Below, one piece after another: positions 23,071-34,230 of a stretch of 64,000 nucleotides of DNA. Below the pieces are notes generated by a model. That model ran no database searches. It was not told the DNA's origin and saw only the letters and a program-made list of their open reading frames with translations. Within the stretch, counting starts at the first letter, position 1, and each line of letters starts with the position of its first letter. This stretch comes from Gnetum montanum (Eukaryota; Streptophyta; Gnetopsida; Gnetales; Gnetaceae): contig MNCI01024945.1 of assembly GCA_015680685.1 (NCBI GenBank), forward strand, positions 183,772 through 247,771, given 5' to 3'. The translations under genes and the position numbers were made by a program.

Positions 23071-23953
23071 ACCACACCATTCTAGTTTGAAGAACTAGGC
23101 ATAGTGTACTAGGAAACAATCCCATGCTCTTGAAGAAATTTAGCACATGGACCAAGTGCTTGTCCATCATTAGTATATTACCATAGTATTCACCACCTCT
23201 ATCAGTTCTTACTATCTTTATTTGCTTACTGCATTGTTTCTCTACTTCAACCTTAAACACTTTAAAGGCATCTAAATCTTCACTCTTGTTATGAAGTAGG
23301 TAGAGGTACATATATCATGAGTAATTATCAATAAATGTAATGAAATACCTTTTATCATATGCATCCATATCTAGACTACAAATATTTATATGTATGATCT
23401 CTAATATGTCTGAACTTTTCTTGGCATTGTTCTTTGACATATTGGTCTGCTTTTTCTTTATGTAGTCCACACAAGTGTCAAAGTTAGTAAAATCTACAGT
23501 ATTAAGTACTCCATCATTTACTAATCTCTTTATTCTTTTAATAGAGATATGTCCTAATCTACGATGCCACAACATAGAAGATTTATCATTCATAACACAT
23601 CTCTTAATGCCAACATGAACATGCATAGAAGTATAAGAAGTTTCATTTTGTAAATTAATTTTGAAAAGACCATCTATCAATGTACCATTTCTAATAAGTT
23701 CAGATATATAATATAAATTGAATATAGTGTCTAAAAAATTAAAGGAAAATCCTAATGATACAAGCCTTGAAATAGAAATTAAATTTCTTGATAAAAAAGG
23801 AATATAAAATGTCTTTTCCAACTCTAAAACAAAAACACTACTTAAAACTAATTTGCATGTTTCAAATACCTCCACATATGAGCGCATCTTATTTCCTAAA
23901 TAGATGCATGACTCACTTCCCACTAGCTTCCTTAGGATTTTCACCCCTTGCAA
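23069..23953 (-). pseudogene. Copia pre-integrase and integrase core, broken
   Basis: The 212-codon open piece (23953-23315) ends protease-side with FYIPFLSRNLISISRL. It then carries MLWHRRLGHISIKRIKRL and a downstream C-x2-C-position remnant (the GAG-pre-integrase His/Cys region; the second Cys pair is degraded), then DMDAYDKRYFITFIDNYS, where the first catalytic Asp lies. The next frame (23311-23069) begins YLYLLHNKSEDLDAFKVF and continues with IKIVRTDRGGEYYG, holding the second catalytic Asp. A frameshift between them breaks the gene. Integrase would join the element cDNA to the host chromosome. Confidence 0.85.
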
Positions 23954-24080
23954 GGAATTTGTAACATGGATTGTAGAACTAGAATCAATCCATCATGTGT
24001 CATGGCCAACATTAACCATATTAGACTCAAAACAAACAAGTAAGAGTTGAGTACTTTTCTTCTCAAGCCATTTCTAATAT

Positions 24081-24239
24081 TTAGAATAATCCTTCTTTAT
24101 GTGCCCTCTCTTTTTGTAGAAAAAAACATCTGGATTCTTTTTTAATATCAGCTTGTGTAGGAAATTTGACCTTCCACTTGCCTTTGGCTTGTCCTTTATT
24201 CTTTCCTTGAGGAGTTAGATGCATACTCTCTTTCACTTC
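24081..24239 (-). pseudogene. Copia gag C-terminal part with decayed zinc knuckle
   Basis: A Lys/Gly-rich basic stretch (KGKWKVKF) followed by RCFFLQKERAHKEGLF, the position of the copia knuckle C-x2-C-x4-H-x4-C; only the first Cys and the His remain. The open frame continues to 24332 only because it runs into the inserted LTR. The true gag continues on the other side, from 25072. Confidence 0.7.
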
Positions 24240-25071
24240 TAATGAGTAGCAAGGTACCCCTACATCCAACCATATGAATATGAGCATTCTTGCATGATCC
24301 GATCGAACTCCAAGGATTAAGTGCTTATGCACTTACACAGAACAAGGATGAGTTATACAATCATTGTCTTCTCAAGCTTACTTGTAGGACACAGTTGTAT
24401 GGTTAAGTAAACTCGAGGTATATGATTTTTATGTTTTTATGTTTTACATTCCTATGCTTAAAATAGATATATGAAATAACTCAATAACTAATTTAATATA
24501 ACTAATTAACTATTTTTTTAACTAGTCCTAACACCAGAATCCGTTCCCACTTTTCAGACACATCCTAAACTAGTGGAACACTATTGAGATTACCAAACAC
24601 TAGTCATTACAAAGTTACCAAGTGTTTCACATATGCTCAAAGTGGTTGTGTTGAGTGTGCTTAATTGTTGAAATTTAATGATTCTATAAAAATAACATCA
24701 ATTAACTAATGAAATCATTAAATAACTGTAAATAACATTGAATGTAATAAATAAGCTATTTTGAATGTTTCAAGGTTTATCACAAAGTTCTTTTTTATTT
24801 TTGGACACAAGGTGTGCTTAGGTACACAATGCTCGAATAAAGATCCATTCACTTTATGACTCCTACTGTGGGTACTCAGAAATAATTCTAACTTTGGGAA
24901 GGAAAAACTGCATGAATTCGGCTAAGGGACTAAAAACTAATTACCAAACCAAGTGTCCTTCTCTCTTATTTATAGGTAGTGAGATAGGTTCCAACATCGC
25001 ATGTCTGATATCGTTTTTGCACCTCCGATATCGCGTATCTGATATCAAGGGTCTGATATTAGGGCTCATCA
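24240..25071 (-). mobile_element. Solo gypsy LTR inserted in the copia gag
   Basis: 832 bp on the minus strand, with the termini of the E1/E2 family (one change at the left, TAATGAG) and the GATATC palindrome array at 24990-25060. It is flanked by ACTTC on both sides, a perfect 5-bp target duplication. No internal domain is present, so the element was reduced to one LTR by recombination. The copia gag frame reads through if the LTR and one ACTTC are set aside. It is of the short LTR subtype. Confidence 0.93.
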
Positions 25072-25760
25072 ACTTCTATAGCAAGTCTTCCCTCTTCTTG
25101 CACACACATGTTCATTAGTTGATTGATTGACCATTTTTCCTTATGTGTGTTATAAGAAATCTTAAAGGATCTGTACTATAATGGAAGCATGTTTAAGATG
25201 TAGTGCACAAGGAAATATTTTGACATCTCAACCTCAAGTGTTTTGAGTTGAGTTGCTATATCCCTCATTTCCATGATGTGCTCACACACACCACAAATTT
25301 TAGTGAGCTTCATGGATGAGAACTTCATTATCAAGGTGCTAGCCAATGCCTTGTCTAATGACTCAAATTTTTCATCAATGGCCTTTAACAAAGTGCACAC
25401 ATTGTCATATTATTCTAGTGAACCACACATACAAGATGAGATCTTGGTTTTGAACATGACAAAGAGGCGATTAGATCACTCTCATTTTTCATAATTACCA
25501 ATATCATCCAAACAATTTATTACTATAATAGTAGGTGGTTCATCCTTACAAATAGCATAATCAATATCCGTCGAGCCTAAATGAAGAAGAATTCTCTCCT
25601 TCCACACCTTATAATTATCACCCTTTAATTTAGGAAAGTCGCATTTAAAATCAAAGTAGCTTACAGGTTGTACAACTACATAATGAAACATGCATATGTC
25701 ATTAAATTTGAGGTTGAAATACCATAAGACATGTTTACCAATGTAAATCATGAAAAATAT
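25072..25760 (-). pseudogene. Copia gag N-terminal and middle part, broken
   Basis: The minus strand shows FPKLKGDNYKVWKERILLHLG (near 25640), the conserved start of copia gag, with DYAICKDEPP after it. In another frame follow SLDKALASTLIMKFSSMKL, GVCEHIMEMRDIATQLK and VHYILNMLP (25400-25176), the UBN2-type gag core. The end near 25110-25072 joins in frame with 24239 across the solo LTR. Stops and frameshifts inactivate it. Gag would form the particle shell. Confidence 0.85.
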
Positions 25761-26761
25761 GAATCAAATGACATAAAATTACCTATGGGCTAAATTTTAA
25801 TTCAAACAAATTCATATATCCTTACGATGAAACTATTAAATTATATTTCTTTTCTTAATCCTTATGGGTAAATTAAAAAATAATAATTTAACATATCATC
25901 CTAATTAATCATATTAAATATAATAAAAATTTCTATGGGATAAAATTTATCATATTACATATGATTAATCACAATTTTAATGTTGTCTACCATATGTGAT
26001 CCAAAAGATCTTAGTACATAATTTTGCATAATTAAAGATGTTGTGGCTACTTTCTAATTATACAAATTATACAGATCACTAGTTATAATTCATATGTAGA
26101 AAATCATGCATACATATACAATAATATCCATAAAATTGATCAATTACCAAATTCAACATGGTGTAAACATAATTTTATCAAAATATTTAACAAATTTATG
26201 GTATAAACATAATTCATTCAATTATTCATGGTGGACGCCAAAGTGCTAAAAGAAAATCTTATAGAATGATACTAATTCATTAGCCGACATGAAAAATACT
26301 AGAAATCAAAATAACAATGATGAATCCTAAATATGCAAGCTAAACTGGGAAAAGCACATACATAATTCACAAAATCTAACTATGTGCAGAGGGAACAAAT
26401 ATTTGTTAGCCTTAAGACTACTCAAGTTAAACCAAATCATTCTCAACCTTTGAAAACATTTACACAATGACAAGCTATCGCAAGCCAATGATGCACCTAA
26501 CAAAACCGGAGCAGTTCTCCAAAACAACAAAAGAAAATGTTCTCATTACCATAATAGTAATGGTTTCTATTTTCTACTTCTATGATACATAGGAATGCAA
26601 CAAGATGTGAGAATGAAATCTCTTTCACCAAGTAGAAACTAGAAGTGAGCAATCTTCCTCAAACTACAAAGTGCAAAAATATTTTTTAAAAAATGCTATT
26701 TTCAAATTGCACCATCGTCAAAAACTACATCAAGATAGAGATATAACACTCCCATAACAAA
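25761..26761 (-). other. Copia 5' leader and primer site
   Basis: About 1 kb of AT-rich leader without coding content. Next to the 5' LTR the minus strand reads TTGTTATGGGAG. It fits the initiator-Met primer site (TTGGTATCAGAG) at nine of twelve positions. Confidence 0.5.
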
Positions 26762-27337
26762 TGTAAGAAATAATTGTGAAAAAAAAAATTTGGATTGCAC
26801 AAGTAATTAAAGTACAGAATGTGGAAGAAAATGGAACAAGAAATTCACATGCATAACTTACTAGAAATGCATAATTATTGAGCAAATGGAACTAACCTCT
26901 AGCCATTAATGCCTTTGATTAAACTTGTTCAAATTCTTCTTTCACACCGATGATCTACAACGATGGTGTATGCAACCTTCATGTGTCTGTAAAAGGGACT
27001 TAAACTACAATCTTACTATGATTTGTGGTGCCTTTGTTCTTCCATCAAGAAAACATTTATAGGTCAAGGGATTAGTTACCATAAGAGACCCAATGCCCAC
27101 ATATAAAAAATGTGTAACCAAATATGGAAACCACATTGATGCATTAACCAACTCATAAAAATGCACTAGTGGGTATGGTGGCCACTTTTATGCATTAACT
27201 AACCCATAAAATGCATTAGTGGGCATTGTGGCCACTTTTATGCGTTAACTAATGCATAAAGCACATTAGTGGGTATGGTGGCCACTTTCATGCATTAACT
27301 AATGCATAAATCACATTAGTGGGTAATGCATGCTACA
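26762..27337 (-). repeat. Copia 5' LTR with four 50-bp internal repeats
   Basis: 576 bp, a partner of 20017-20488. The 'gccacttt' phrase recurs at 27181, 27231 and 27281, giving four 50-bp units against three in the other LTR. It also has an insertion near 26920-26960 relative to its partner. The right flank is TCTAT. Confidence 0.92.
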
Positions 27338-27790
27338 TCTATTCCACATCCATTATGAGTATAGCTCAATAAAATCAACCCAACATAATTATCAAAATTG
27401 GATGTAACAAGAAACTAGAAGCTTCCCCTTATCATGAACACTAGATGAAAAGTTTCTTCACTATGTCTTAACCTCTCAATTTATATTTAAAATGCATGCT
27501 ACTATTATTATTTGGGAAATAATTATTAATGAGAAGCATGTGCTATTTCCCAAACAAATTATTATCCAAAGTCAACATTATGACAAATAATTGTTACCAA
27601 AAATCTATTTATGTATGTGGAGCCTCATTGGAAGTAATGCAATGTAATTCTAAGCACATATGTAGGTTAGTTAGATAACAAGTACTAAAACAATTATGGT
27701 TAAATATGAAAGAAAAAAAATTACTTATAACATATTAGAAATAATAAGCTAGATTCAAAAGTTTCCTATCTTATAGCTAAAATTATAATC
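27338..27790. other. AT-rich DNA, nothing recognised
   Basis: It lies between the copia element and the LINE tail. No open frame or repeat was identified. Confidence 0.4.
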
Positions 27791-28080
27791 AGATCTTGCA
27801 CCTTGATCAAGAAGCTTCGTTTGAGTTCACATGGACATAAGATAGAAAGTGGGAAATGGATTAATCTTCCTAGAGAAGAATGCACATGCAAGTTTTGTGA
27901 ATTAGTAGCTATTGAGGATGAGTAGCACATTTTTCTTATTTTTCCTTTAACTTATTATCTTCTCCAAAAATATAATATTATAGAAAAATGATTGTATGAT
28001 TTATTTTTGTTACATATAATGATACTTAGCCACTTTGTTGATTTTATTTTTATTTTTCATGAGATGAATGCACTTTGTAT
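27790..28080 (+). pseudogene. LINE C-terminal fragment, plus strand
   Basis: The translation contains KLRLSSHGHKIESGKWINLP followed by EECTCKFCELVAIEDE, then, after a stop, HIFLIFPL. This fits the C-terminal motif of certain LINE reverse transcriptases: R.SSH.L.IE.GR...P...R.C..C, then EDE.HFL..CP. The last Cys is lost. Only the 3' end of the ORF is present. It meets the minus-strand LINE tail (28081-28505) tail to tail. Confidence 0.7.
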
Positions 28081-28505
28081 CCAATAGATCATATTTAATC
28101 TATAGACATAGTAAAATCTTCAATTTCAACTTAAAATAAATCAAATAGAAGTTTATAAAACATATAACAAGAAAATATCATATAGAAGTTTTGTTGGAAT
28201 ATTACAATTTTATCTTAAGTGTTTAGTTTGAATGAAATAAGAAAAACATGATGCTCATCCTCAACATCTCCTGAACCACATAGGATACAAGTGTGTTCTT
28301 TTCTAAGAAGTTGCATCCATATTCCACTTTCAATTTTAATATGATATTAACTAAAATGATGCTTGTTGATAAAAATGCTATATCTTATTAGAAGTGCAAC
28401 TAATAGATAGTAAACTTTTGAGTCTAATTACTCATGCAATTCAAATAAAAATTTTTCTTCCCTTCTACATTGAACCATATCTTTATTAGAAGTTTAGAAC
28501 CTACT
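28081..28505 (-). pseudogene. LINE fragment 3 of 3: C-terminal end, minus strand
   Basis: The minus strand translation contains HIKIESGIW, then KEHTCILCGSGDVEDEHHVFL, the same C-terminal Cys/His motif as in the plus-strand fragment but better kept. It continues the fragment at 43334-43860 across E3: the flanking pentamers CTACT and TTGCT suit a target duplication with two transitions. Stops and frameshifts are present. Confidence 0.7.
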
Positions 28506-29347
28506 TGATGAGTGATGAGGTACCCCTACACCCAACCATATGAATCACTAAGTATTATGCATGATCCAGTTGAATTCTATGGACCTATAGTTATCTAATG
28601 TACTAGCTCTTCTAGGAAGTGAAATGAGTGTTGAGAATGTTCATTGTCTTCCCATCTATACTTGTGAGGCTCGTGGGTATGGTTTGAGTGTAATTGAGAT
28701 ATATGATTTTTTTTATAATTTTATGTTTTATAGATGTAATTACCTACAACAAGAATAAAGATTAGAGTAACTTAAAATCTAACTTGTTTACTGCCTATCT
28801 TGCCTAACACATGTAATCATCCCACATTCTTGAACACATCTTGAATAGATATAGTGCTATTGGGCTACCAAATGTTAAGCATTGCTAGGTTACCAAGTAC
28901 TATATGTATGCTCAAAGTGGTTGTGCTTGTGTTCATTAAAAGCTGGAAATAAATTGCTTAATTCAAATACATTAAAGTAAAGAGAAAAAAAGTAAAATGC
29001 ATCAAAGAAAATATTAATCTATTCTCAGTGTTGCAAGGATTGTCAAAAGAGCCTATTTTATTCCTATCACACTGCTACACTGAGGTACATCAATGCTCAA
29101 ACAAAGAATTGTATACACTTAGACTTCTTCTGTGGGCACTTAGAAAATATCTAGCTCTAAGGAAAAAAAATGGTAAGAGCTTCGCTACTTTGATTGAAAA
29201 CTAACTTAAAAACTATGCAAAAACTAGAGCCCAGGCATTATATTTATAGGCCAAGATATGTTCCTTGACGTTACATACGTGACATCACATCCAGACCCTA
29301 ACATTGCATACCTGATGTCATAGGCATTGGAAAAAAATTATTCATCA
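28506..29347 (-). repeat. E3 3' LTR
   Basis: 842 bp. Its U3 end has TGACATCA/TGATGTCACG/AACGTCA-type palindromes (about 29265-29325) just upstream of TATAAATA (29241-29248 on the minus strand). By eye the first ~110 aligned bases agree at a little over four in five positions with the other LTR, so E3 is old. Confidence 0.88.
29265..29325 (-). promoter_or_regulatory. TGACGTCA-type palindromes in the E3 LTR
   Basis: On the minus strand: ATGACATCAG, TGATGTCACG and TAACGTCAAG, each close to TGACGTCA. They occupy the place where E1/E2 LTRs carry CGATATCG palindromes. TGACG sites are known targets of plant TGA-type bZIP factors. Use here is inference. Confidence 0.5.
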
Positions 29348-31230
29348 TATCCCCATGATTGAATGAAAACTCATCCTTAAGTGACGAAGAGGAGGAACAA
29401 GTTCTGTACAACATAATATATTGGATAGGTATGGGATTGTTGGCTAACATATGGACTAACTCAAATGGAACAACAGACTCTAAGTGCCCAAGTGTATGGA
29501 GTTACAATTTTTACAAAATGGGGTGTTCATGATAAGAGAAGTGAACACCCTACATAACACTAACATCCAACACCTCTTGGTAGTAGAAGAATGAGAGGGA
29601 AGAGTTCCTACAATCACGAATGATTTCCATTGTGTGGTACTAATGCATCATCCTTGGTGAAGATAGTCCCACTTCTAGTGTATGCTTCTTACTACAATCA
29701 CAAGAAAATCATGAATTAGTATGCAATGTGTAACATATAACTGTTATATGCCTTGTCTCATTAGTGGTTACACTTAGCTAAGTTGTGACTATGGTAGATT
29801 GATTCTTTTAGTAGTGATAGTAGGAAGGTTGACAAGTAAGATATAATGGATAAGAAGTCTATTAAATTTGAAAAATTTTAACACAAGGAAATAATTGAAG
29901 AGGGTAAAATAATTCAAAATAATAAAAAGGAAAGTTCACTAAAAACTATTGTGAAGATGTGCATAATTGGATGGCATTGATGAGGTAAACAAAAAGAATT
30001 TGATTGTAAAAGTATTTAAGTTTAAAGAACTTAACTAACCAACTAGAAGATATGCAAGTGGGTCCTTCCCAAAGTAGGCATAGGCCTTTTATGCCCTTAC
30101 ATAACTTTAAACCAAGGATTTTGTGGGCTCCATGGATGATTAATGGTTATCTAAGGTTAAGTATAGAAACCTAGAAGAAACTAACTAAGAATTTTGACAC
30201 ATCAAACTAGGAAATCGAACTAAAACATGAAACTGATAGTGAGGTGAGATATGGAAAGTATAGATGAATGTGAAAGAATGGAATGGAGTTCCTAATTATG
30301 ATCACATGAAGTCCCTTGTGGATTTTGTGGTTAAATGACTTGATAGGATCCATCTTTAGTACATACCAAAACCAACCATATTTAGTGACTTCTCATCGAC
30401 ATTCTAAGACTAGTCCATCCCCTACAATACAAGAGTGCTCCCATAAAAAAACCACTATTCCTTATTAGAGAAGGAGTAGGAAGTGAGGAAACACCTTAGT
30501 TAGAGGGGACTAGTCCCACAACTAGTGCTTATAGCTTGTTTATTTTGTCTAAGTGGTATGCTTTGAATTTCCATTAATGATATTTTTTTTGAAATGGAAA
30601 CAACACCATGTAAAGACACATACATTTATTTTGTCCAAGGGGTGTGCTTTAAATCCTCATAATTTTTTTTTATGAGAACCATATCATGCAAGGATTTATG
30701 CATTTATTTTACCCAGGGGGTGTGCTTTGAATCCTCATCATTTTTTTCTAATGAGAACCACACCATGCAAGGACTTAAAGTCACAAATTTATTAAAGTTT
30801 TATTAATGAAAAAGGGACTACACATTTCCAAAATAAGGAAAACCATAGAGTTTGTGGATGGATAGATGTTATGGACTTACTGCCTATTGCATGAAAAAGA
30901 AACCAAGTCCTAATTATCTGTAACAAAATTCAAAGCCAGAAACCAAATACCAAGAATCAAATAACAAAAATAGTACATACTACCATCAAGTAACACATTA
31001 CCAATGTACCTAGCACTTATTAATAAAAAGTTAGAAAATCACACCAAATAAAAGAAAATATAAAAGAAATTGTAAAATATTTCAGAAATAGAAAGTGTAT
31101 TAATGATGGTGTAAAACAAAAATTAGAAAAAATTAATAACATAAAAGCAAAAATATGTAAAATAAAGAATGTGTAAAAAAAAGTTGTAAAACAAAATAGT
31201 TGAAAAAATGAAGAGCCACTTATATGGTTA
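29348..31230 (-). other. E3 non-coding 3' tail
   Basis: It begins (plus orientation) with the polypurine tract ATATCCCCATG at 29348. No gene was recognised. It includes the triplicated repeat at 30541-30780, and at its inner edge the 'catgggggagatggcc' block that also starts the tails of E1 and E2. Confidence 0.6.
30541..30780. repeat. Three tandem units of 78-86 bp in the E3 tail
   Basis: Units start at 30541, 30627 and 30705 ('tattttgtc.aagggg.tgctttgaat' ... 'ccatgcaagga'). E1 (about 12708-12775) and E2 (about 39125-39215) have a single unit in the corresponding place, with a poly-A run inside. Confidence 0.75.
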
Positions 31231-31231
31231 G

Positions 31232-32500
31232 CAAGGTTGGCCATCTCCCCCATGAATAAGTTGAAAGGAGATCTGAAATATGGAGTGTGGTTGTCCATCT
31301 AATGAGGAGATTGTTGTGTTGGCTAGCATATTCTCATGGAAAGGTTTGATTTTTTGAATGTTGACTAGCTATTTTTTGTATGGGCTCTCAGGCTTGTAGA
31401 TCATCATGGCCCTGGAAGGAAAAGTCTCATAAATGACATAAGGTCCTTCCCACAACATTTGGAACTTAGTTCATTGAGGTACATGTGTGGGGTTCTAGTA
31501 GAGAACCTTATCTCCTAGTTGAATTTTAAATTTTCTAATTGTTAGGTCATGATGCCTTTTGTTATAAGGCTTGTGCAACTCATTAGATGATAAGGCTACT
31601 AATCAATTTTTATATAGCAAGTTTAGATTCATTAGTTGTTCTTTTTAATCTAAACTCAAGTCAAGGTCAAGGTCACAAGCTATTGAAACTGTATAGATTT
31701 TGGATTGAATAGAAAGTGTTGGTAATTTTTTGTACATGAGCTCATAGCGAGAGTAGCCTATAGGAAATTTCTATGTTGAGTGGTAGGCCCAAAGGGCATC
31801 ATTGAGTTTTGTGCTCTAGTCTTTCTTATACTTGCTAATAGTTCTTGTTAGAATCCTTGTAATTTTCTTATTGGTAACCTTAGCTTGACCCTTAGCTTGG
31901 GGATGGTAAGGAATTGTAAGTTTATGTTCAACCCCCAACCATTGCATGAGCTTCTGAAAAGTAGTGCTTATAAAATGAGTTCCATTATCAAAAATCATTG
32001 CACATGGCACACCAAACCTATTTTCAATGTTTTCTTATACAAACCAAGCAATAGTAGAGGATGTATAGTTAATGATGGCTACTACTTCTACCCTTTTTGT
32101 ACAATAGTTAATAGTGAATATGATGTACGTCTTTCCATTTGACATGGATGTGATGGAACCCATGAAGTTAATGCCCCAGATGTCAAAGGTTTCTAGTGGT
32201 TGAATCCATTGTTGAGGTCCATCTATTTGAGTAGTTATTTCACCATCTTGTTGGCATTGTACACAAGAGAAAATGTAATGGTGAGCATCCCTAAAGAGTG
32301 TTGGCCAGTCGTACCTTGCCATTAAGAGTTTAATGGCCATGCATCTTCCAACATAGTGTCCTCCACAAGGACCTTCATGAGCATCTTGGAGAACACACAA
32401 TTGATCAGCATCAGGAACACACCAACAAACTAGGCCATTGGCACATACTTTGTAGAGGTGTCTATTGATTTTCATGAAGTGCTTTACCTGGTGAAAAAAT
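31232..32500 (-). pseudogene. E3 integrase and pol C-terminus, broken
   Basis: The 146-codon piece (32475-32035) holds DAHEGPCGGHYVGRCM...YDWPTLFRDAHHYIFSCVQCQ, the H2C2 zinc region of gypsy integrase, then LETFDIWGINFMG, where the first catalytic residue D lies. The next frame (32010-31816) contains AMIFDNGTHFIS with the second Asp (DNGTHF) and IPYHPQAKGQAKVTNKKITRIL, where the Glu of D-D-E is replaced. The reading continues in pieces through ALWAYHSTQKFPIGYS to FQISFQLIHGGDGQPC at about 31232, the end of pol. No chromodomain was seen, which fits the Athila/Tat side of the family. Confidence 0.8.
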
Positions 32501-34225
32501 CAACTATTTCTTCCTATAGTCCAACCCTTCTGGCATATCCTAAGTAAGGAGATAGGTGAGAATGCCATCATATCATTTTGGCTCATTAGGCATTTGTTTA
32601 GTTATAGCCCCAACAAAGAGGAGTTCGTTAGGGAACATGTCAAAGAGTTGGCTTTCTTTCTCTTTTTTGTTCCATCATAACCAAGATAAGTGATCAAGGA
32701 CAACATTCTTAGTGCCCTTTCGATCTACTATTGTAAGATCAAATTCCTACAAGATTACTAGCCAACATATGACATAGGGACTCACCATTGGCTTATTCAT
32801 TAGGAAGTGGACAACATTGTGATCAATGTGCACAAACACCTTGTATCCAAGCACATAATTCTTGAACATCTCTAGAGAAAACACCACTACCATCAATTAT
32901 TTATTTGTGGTGATGTAGTTCAATTGTCCACCCACAATGCTTTGGCTAGCTCAGTGGATGTAATATGGTTGTTTCTTGTCATCTAACTACATCAGCACAG
33001 CTTCTAAGGTATAATTTGATGCATCCATCATGATATGAAATGGCCTAGACTAGTCAAGTTCTTGTAGGATTGGATTTTCTACAAGCTTCTCTTTTAGTTG
33101 CTAGAATGCTTTCTCACATTTTGTGGTCTAAACAAAACAAGCATCTTTCTTTGTTAGCTCGACCAATGATTTTGCAATCTTAGAGAAATTATCTATGAAT
33201 CATTGGTAGTAGTCAGTATGTCCAAGGAATGATCGAACATCTTTAATTGTTTATAGCTAGTGGGTTATTCTTTGGATGATCCTTATTTTTTTAGGATCCA
33301 CCTCAATTCCTTCTTATGATATTATGTGCCCCAATACAATGCCCTCTTGGACCATTAAGTGACTTTTCTACCAATTGAGCAGCAAGTTAGTTTTGACACA
33401 TTATTTCAAAACTTGCTCAAGGTAGTCCAAGGCTTGCTCAAATGTAGTTCCATAGGTGGAGAAGTTATCCATGAAGACTCCCACACCACTATAAATCTAG
33501 TCTTGAAAAATGCTAAGGACCAAGCATTGAAATGTGGCAAGAGTATTGCATAGATGAAATGGCTTCTTGTGATATGAAAAAATCCCATAGGGACTCATGA
33601 ATGTTGTCTTTTCTTGGTCTTCCAATGCAATTTGAATTTGGTTATAGCCACTACAACCATATAGAAAGCTGTAGTAACAATGCCTAGATATTGTGTTGAG
33701 CACTTGATCAACAAATGAGAATAGAAAATGGTCCTTGAATGTTTCCATATTCAATAGTTGAAACACAATGTAGATCCATCATTTTCCACCTTTCTTTGGC
33801 GCAATTACAAATGGGCTAATCCACTTGCTATCTACAATGGAATAAATGAACTCTCCCTTGAGAAGTTGCTCAATTTCCTCCTTGATGATCTACTTTAGCT
33901 TGGGGTTCAATTGCCTCTGTGGCTATCATTTTGGCTTTATGGCTGGGTCAATGTAGATGTGATGCTAGAATATCCTAGTATCAATCCCTATGAGTTCAAG
34001 ATATGACCAAGCAAAAGCTACTGACCATCTTTCAACTACCTTCAAAAATATCCTTTTCTATTCTAGAGCAACTTTTGCATTGATTATAATCAACTTCTTA
34101 TTTTTCAAAAGCACATATTCCATTCTGGCCAGTAGTGTTTTTAGTTTAAGGCGATCTTTCTTGAATTTTTTAGAAATTTCCAACTCTCCCTAGTGAGTAT
34201 CATCATTTGTATCATTAGAGAGTTA
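32501..34225 (-). pseudogene. E3 reverse transcriptase and RNase H, broken
   Basis: It begins with ESWKFLKNSRK near 34180, the point where E1 and E2 lose homology. Further on come an RT N-terminal stretch ending in KERWKMMDL, then FVDQVLNTISRHCYYSFLYG with GYNQIQIALEDQEKTTF (33716-33590), then GVFMDNFSTYG, where the catalytic F-x-D-D reads FMDN (Asn codon at 33464-33466). RNase H should follow at about 33100-32500 and is visible only in fragments. Several stops and frameshifts are present. Confidence 0.78.
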
Positions 34226-34230
34226 TTGAT

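Larger units (their letters stand above)
20017..27337 (-). mobile_element. Ty1/copia retrotransposon, degenerate, minus strand
   Basis: LTRs at 20017-20488 and 26762-27337 (in plus orientation beginning TGTAAGAAATAATT and ending CA) are flanked on both sides by TCTAT, a perfect 5-bp target duplication. On the minus strand the order is 5' LTR, primer site, gag, a gag zinc-knuckle remnant, GAG-pre-integrase, integrase, reverse transcriptase, RNase H, polypurine tract and 3' LTR. Integrase before RT is the copia order. Gag is interrupted by a solo gypsy LTR (24240-25071). Stops and frameshifts occur throughout, so it cannot move on its own. Confidence 0.93.

Noticed and set aside
30541-30780. 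CRISPR-like repeat array
   Set aside because: Adjacent tandem units without unique spacers in a eukaryotic transposon tail. The same holds for the 50-bp and 74-bp LTR repeats.
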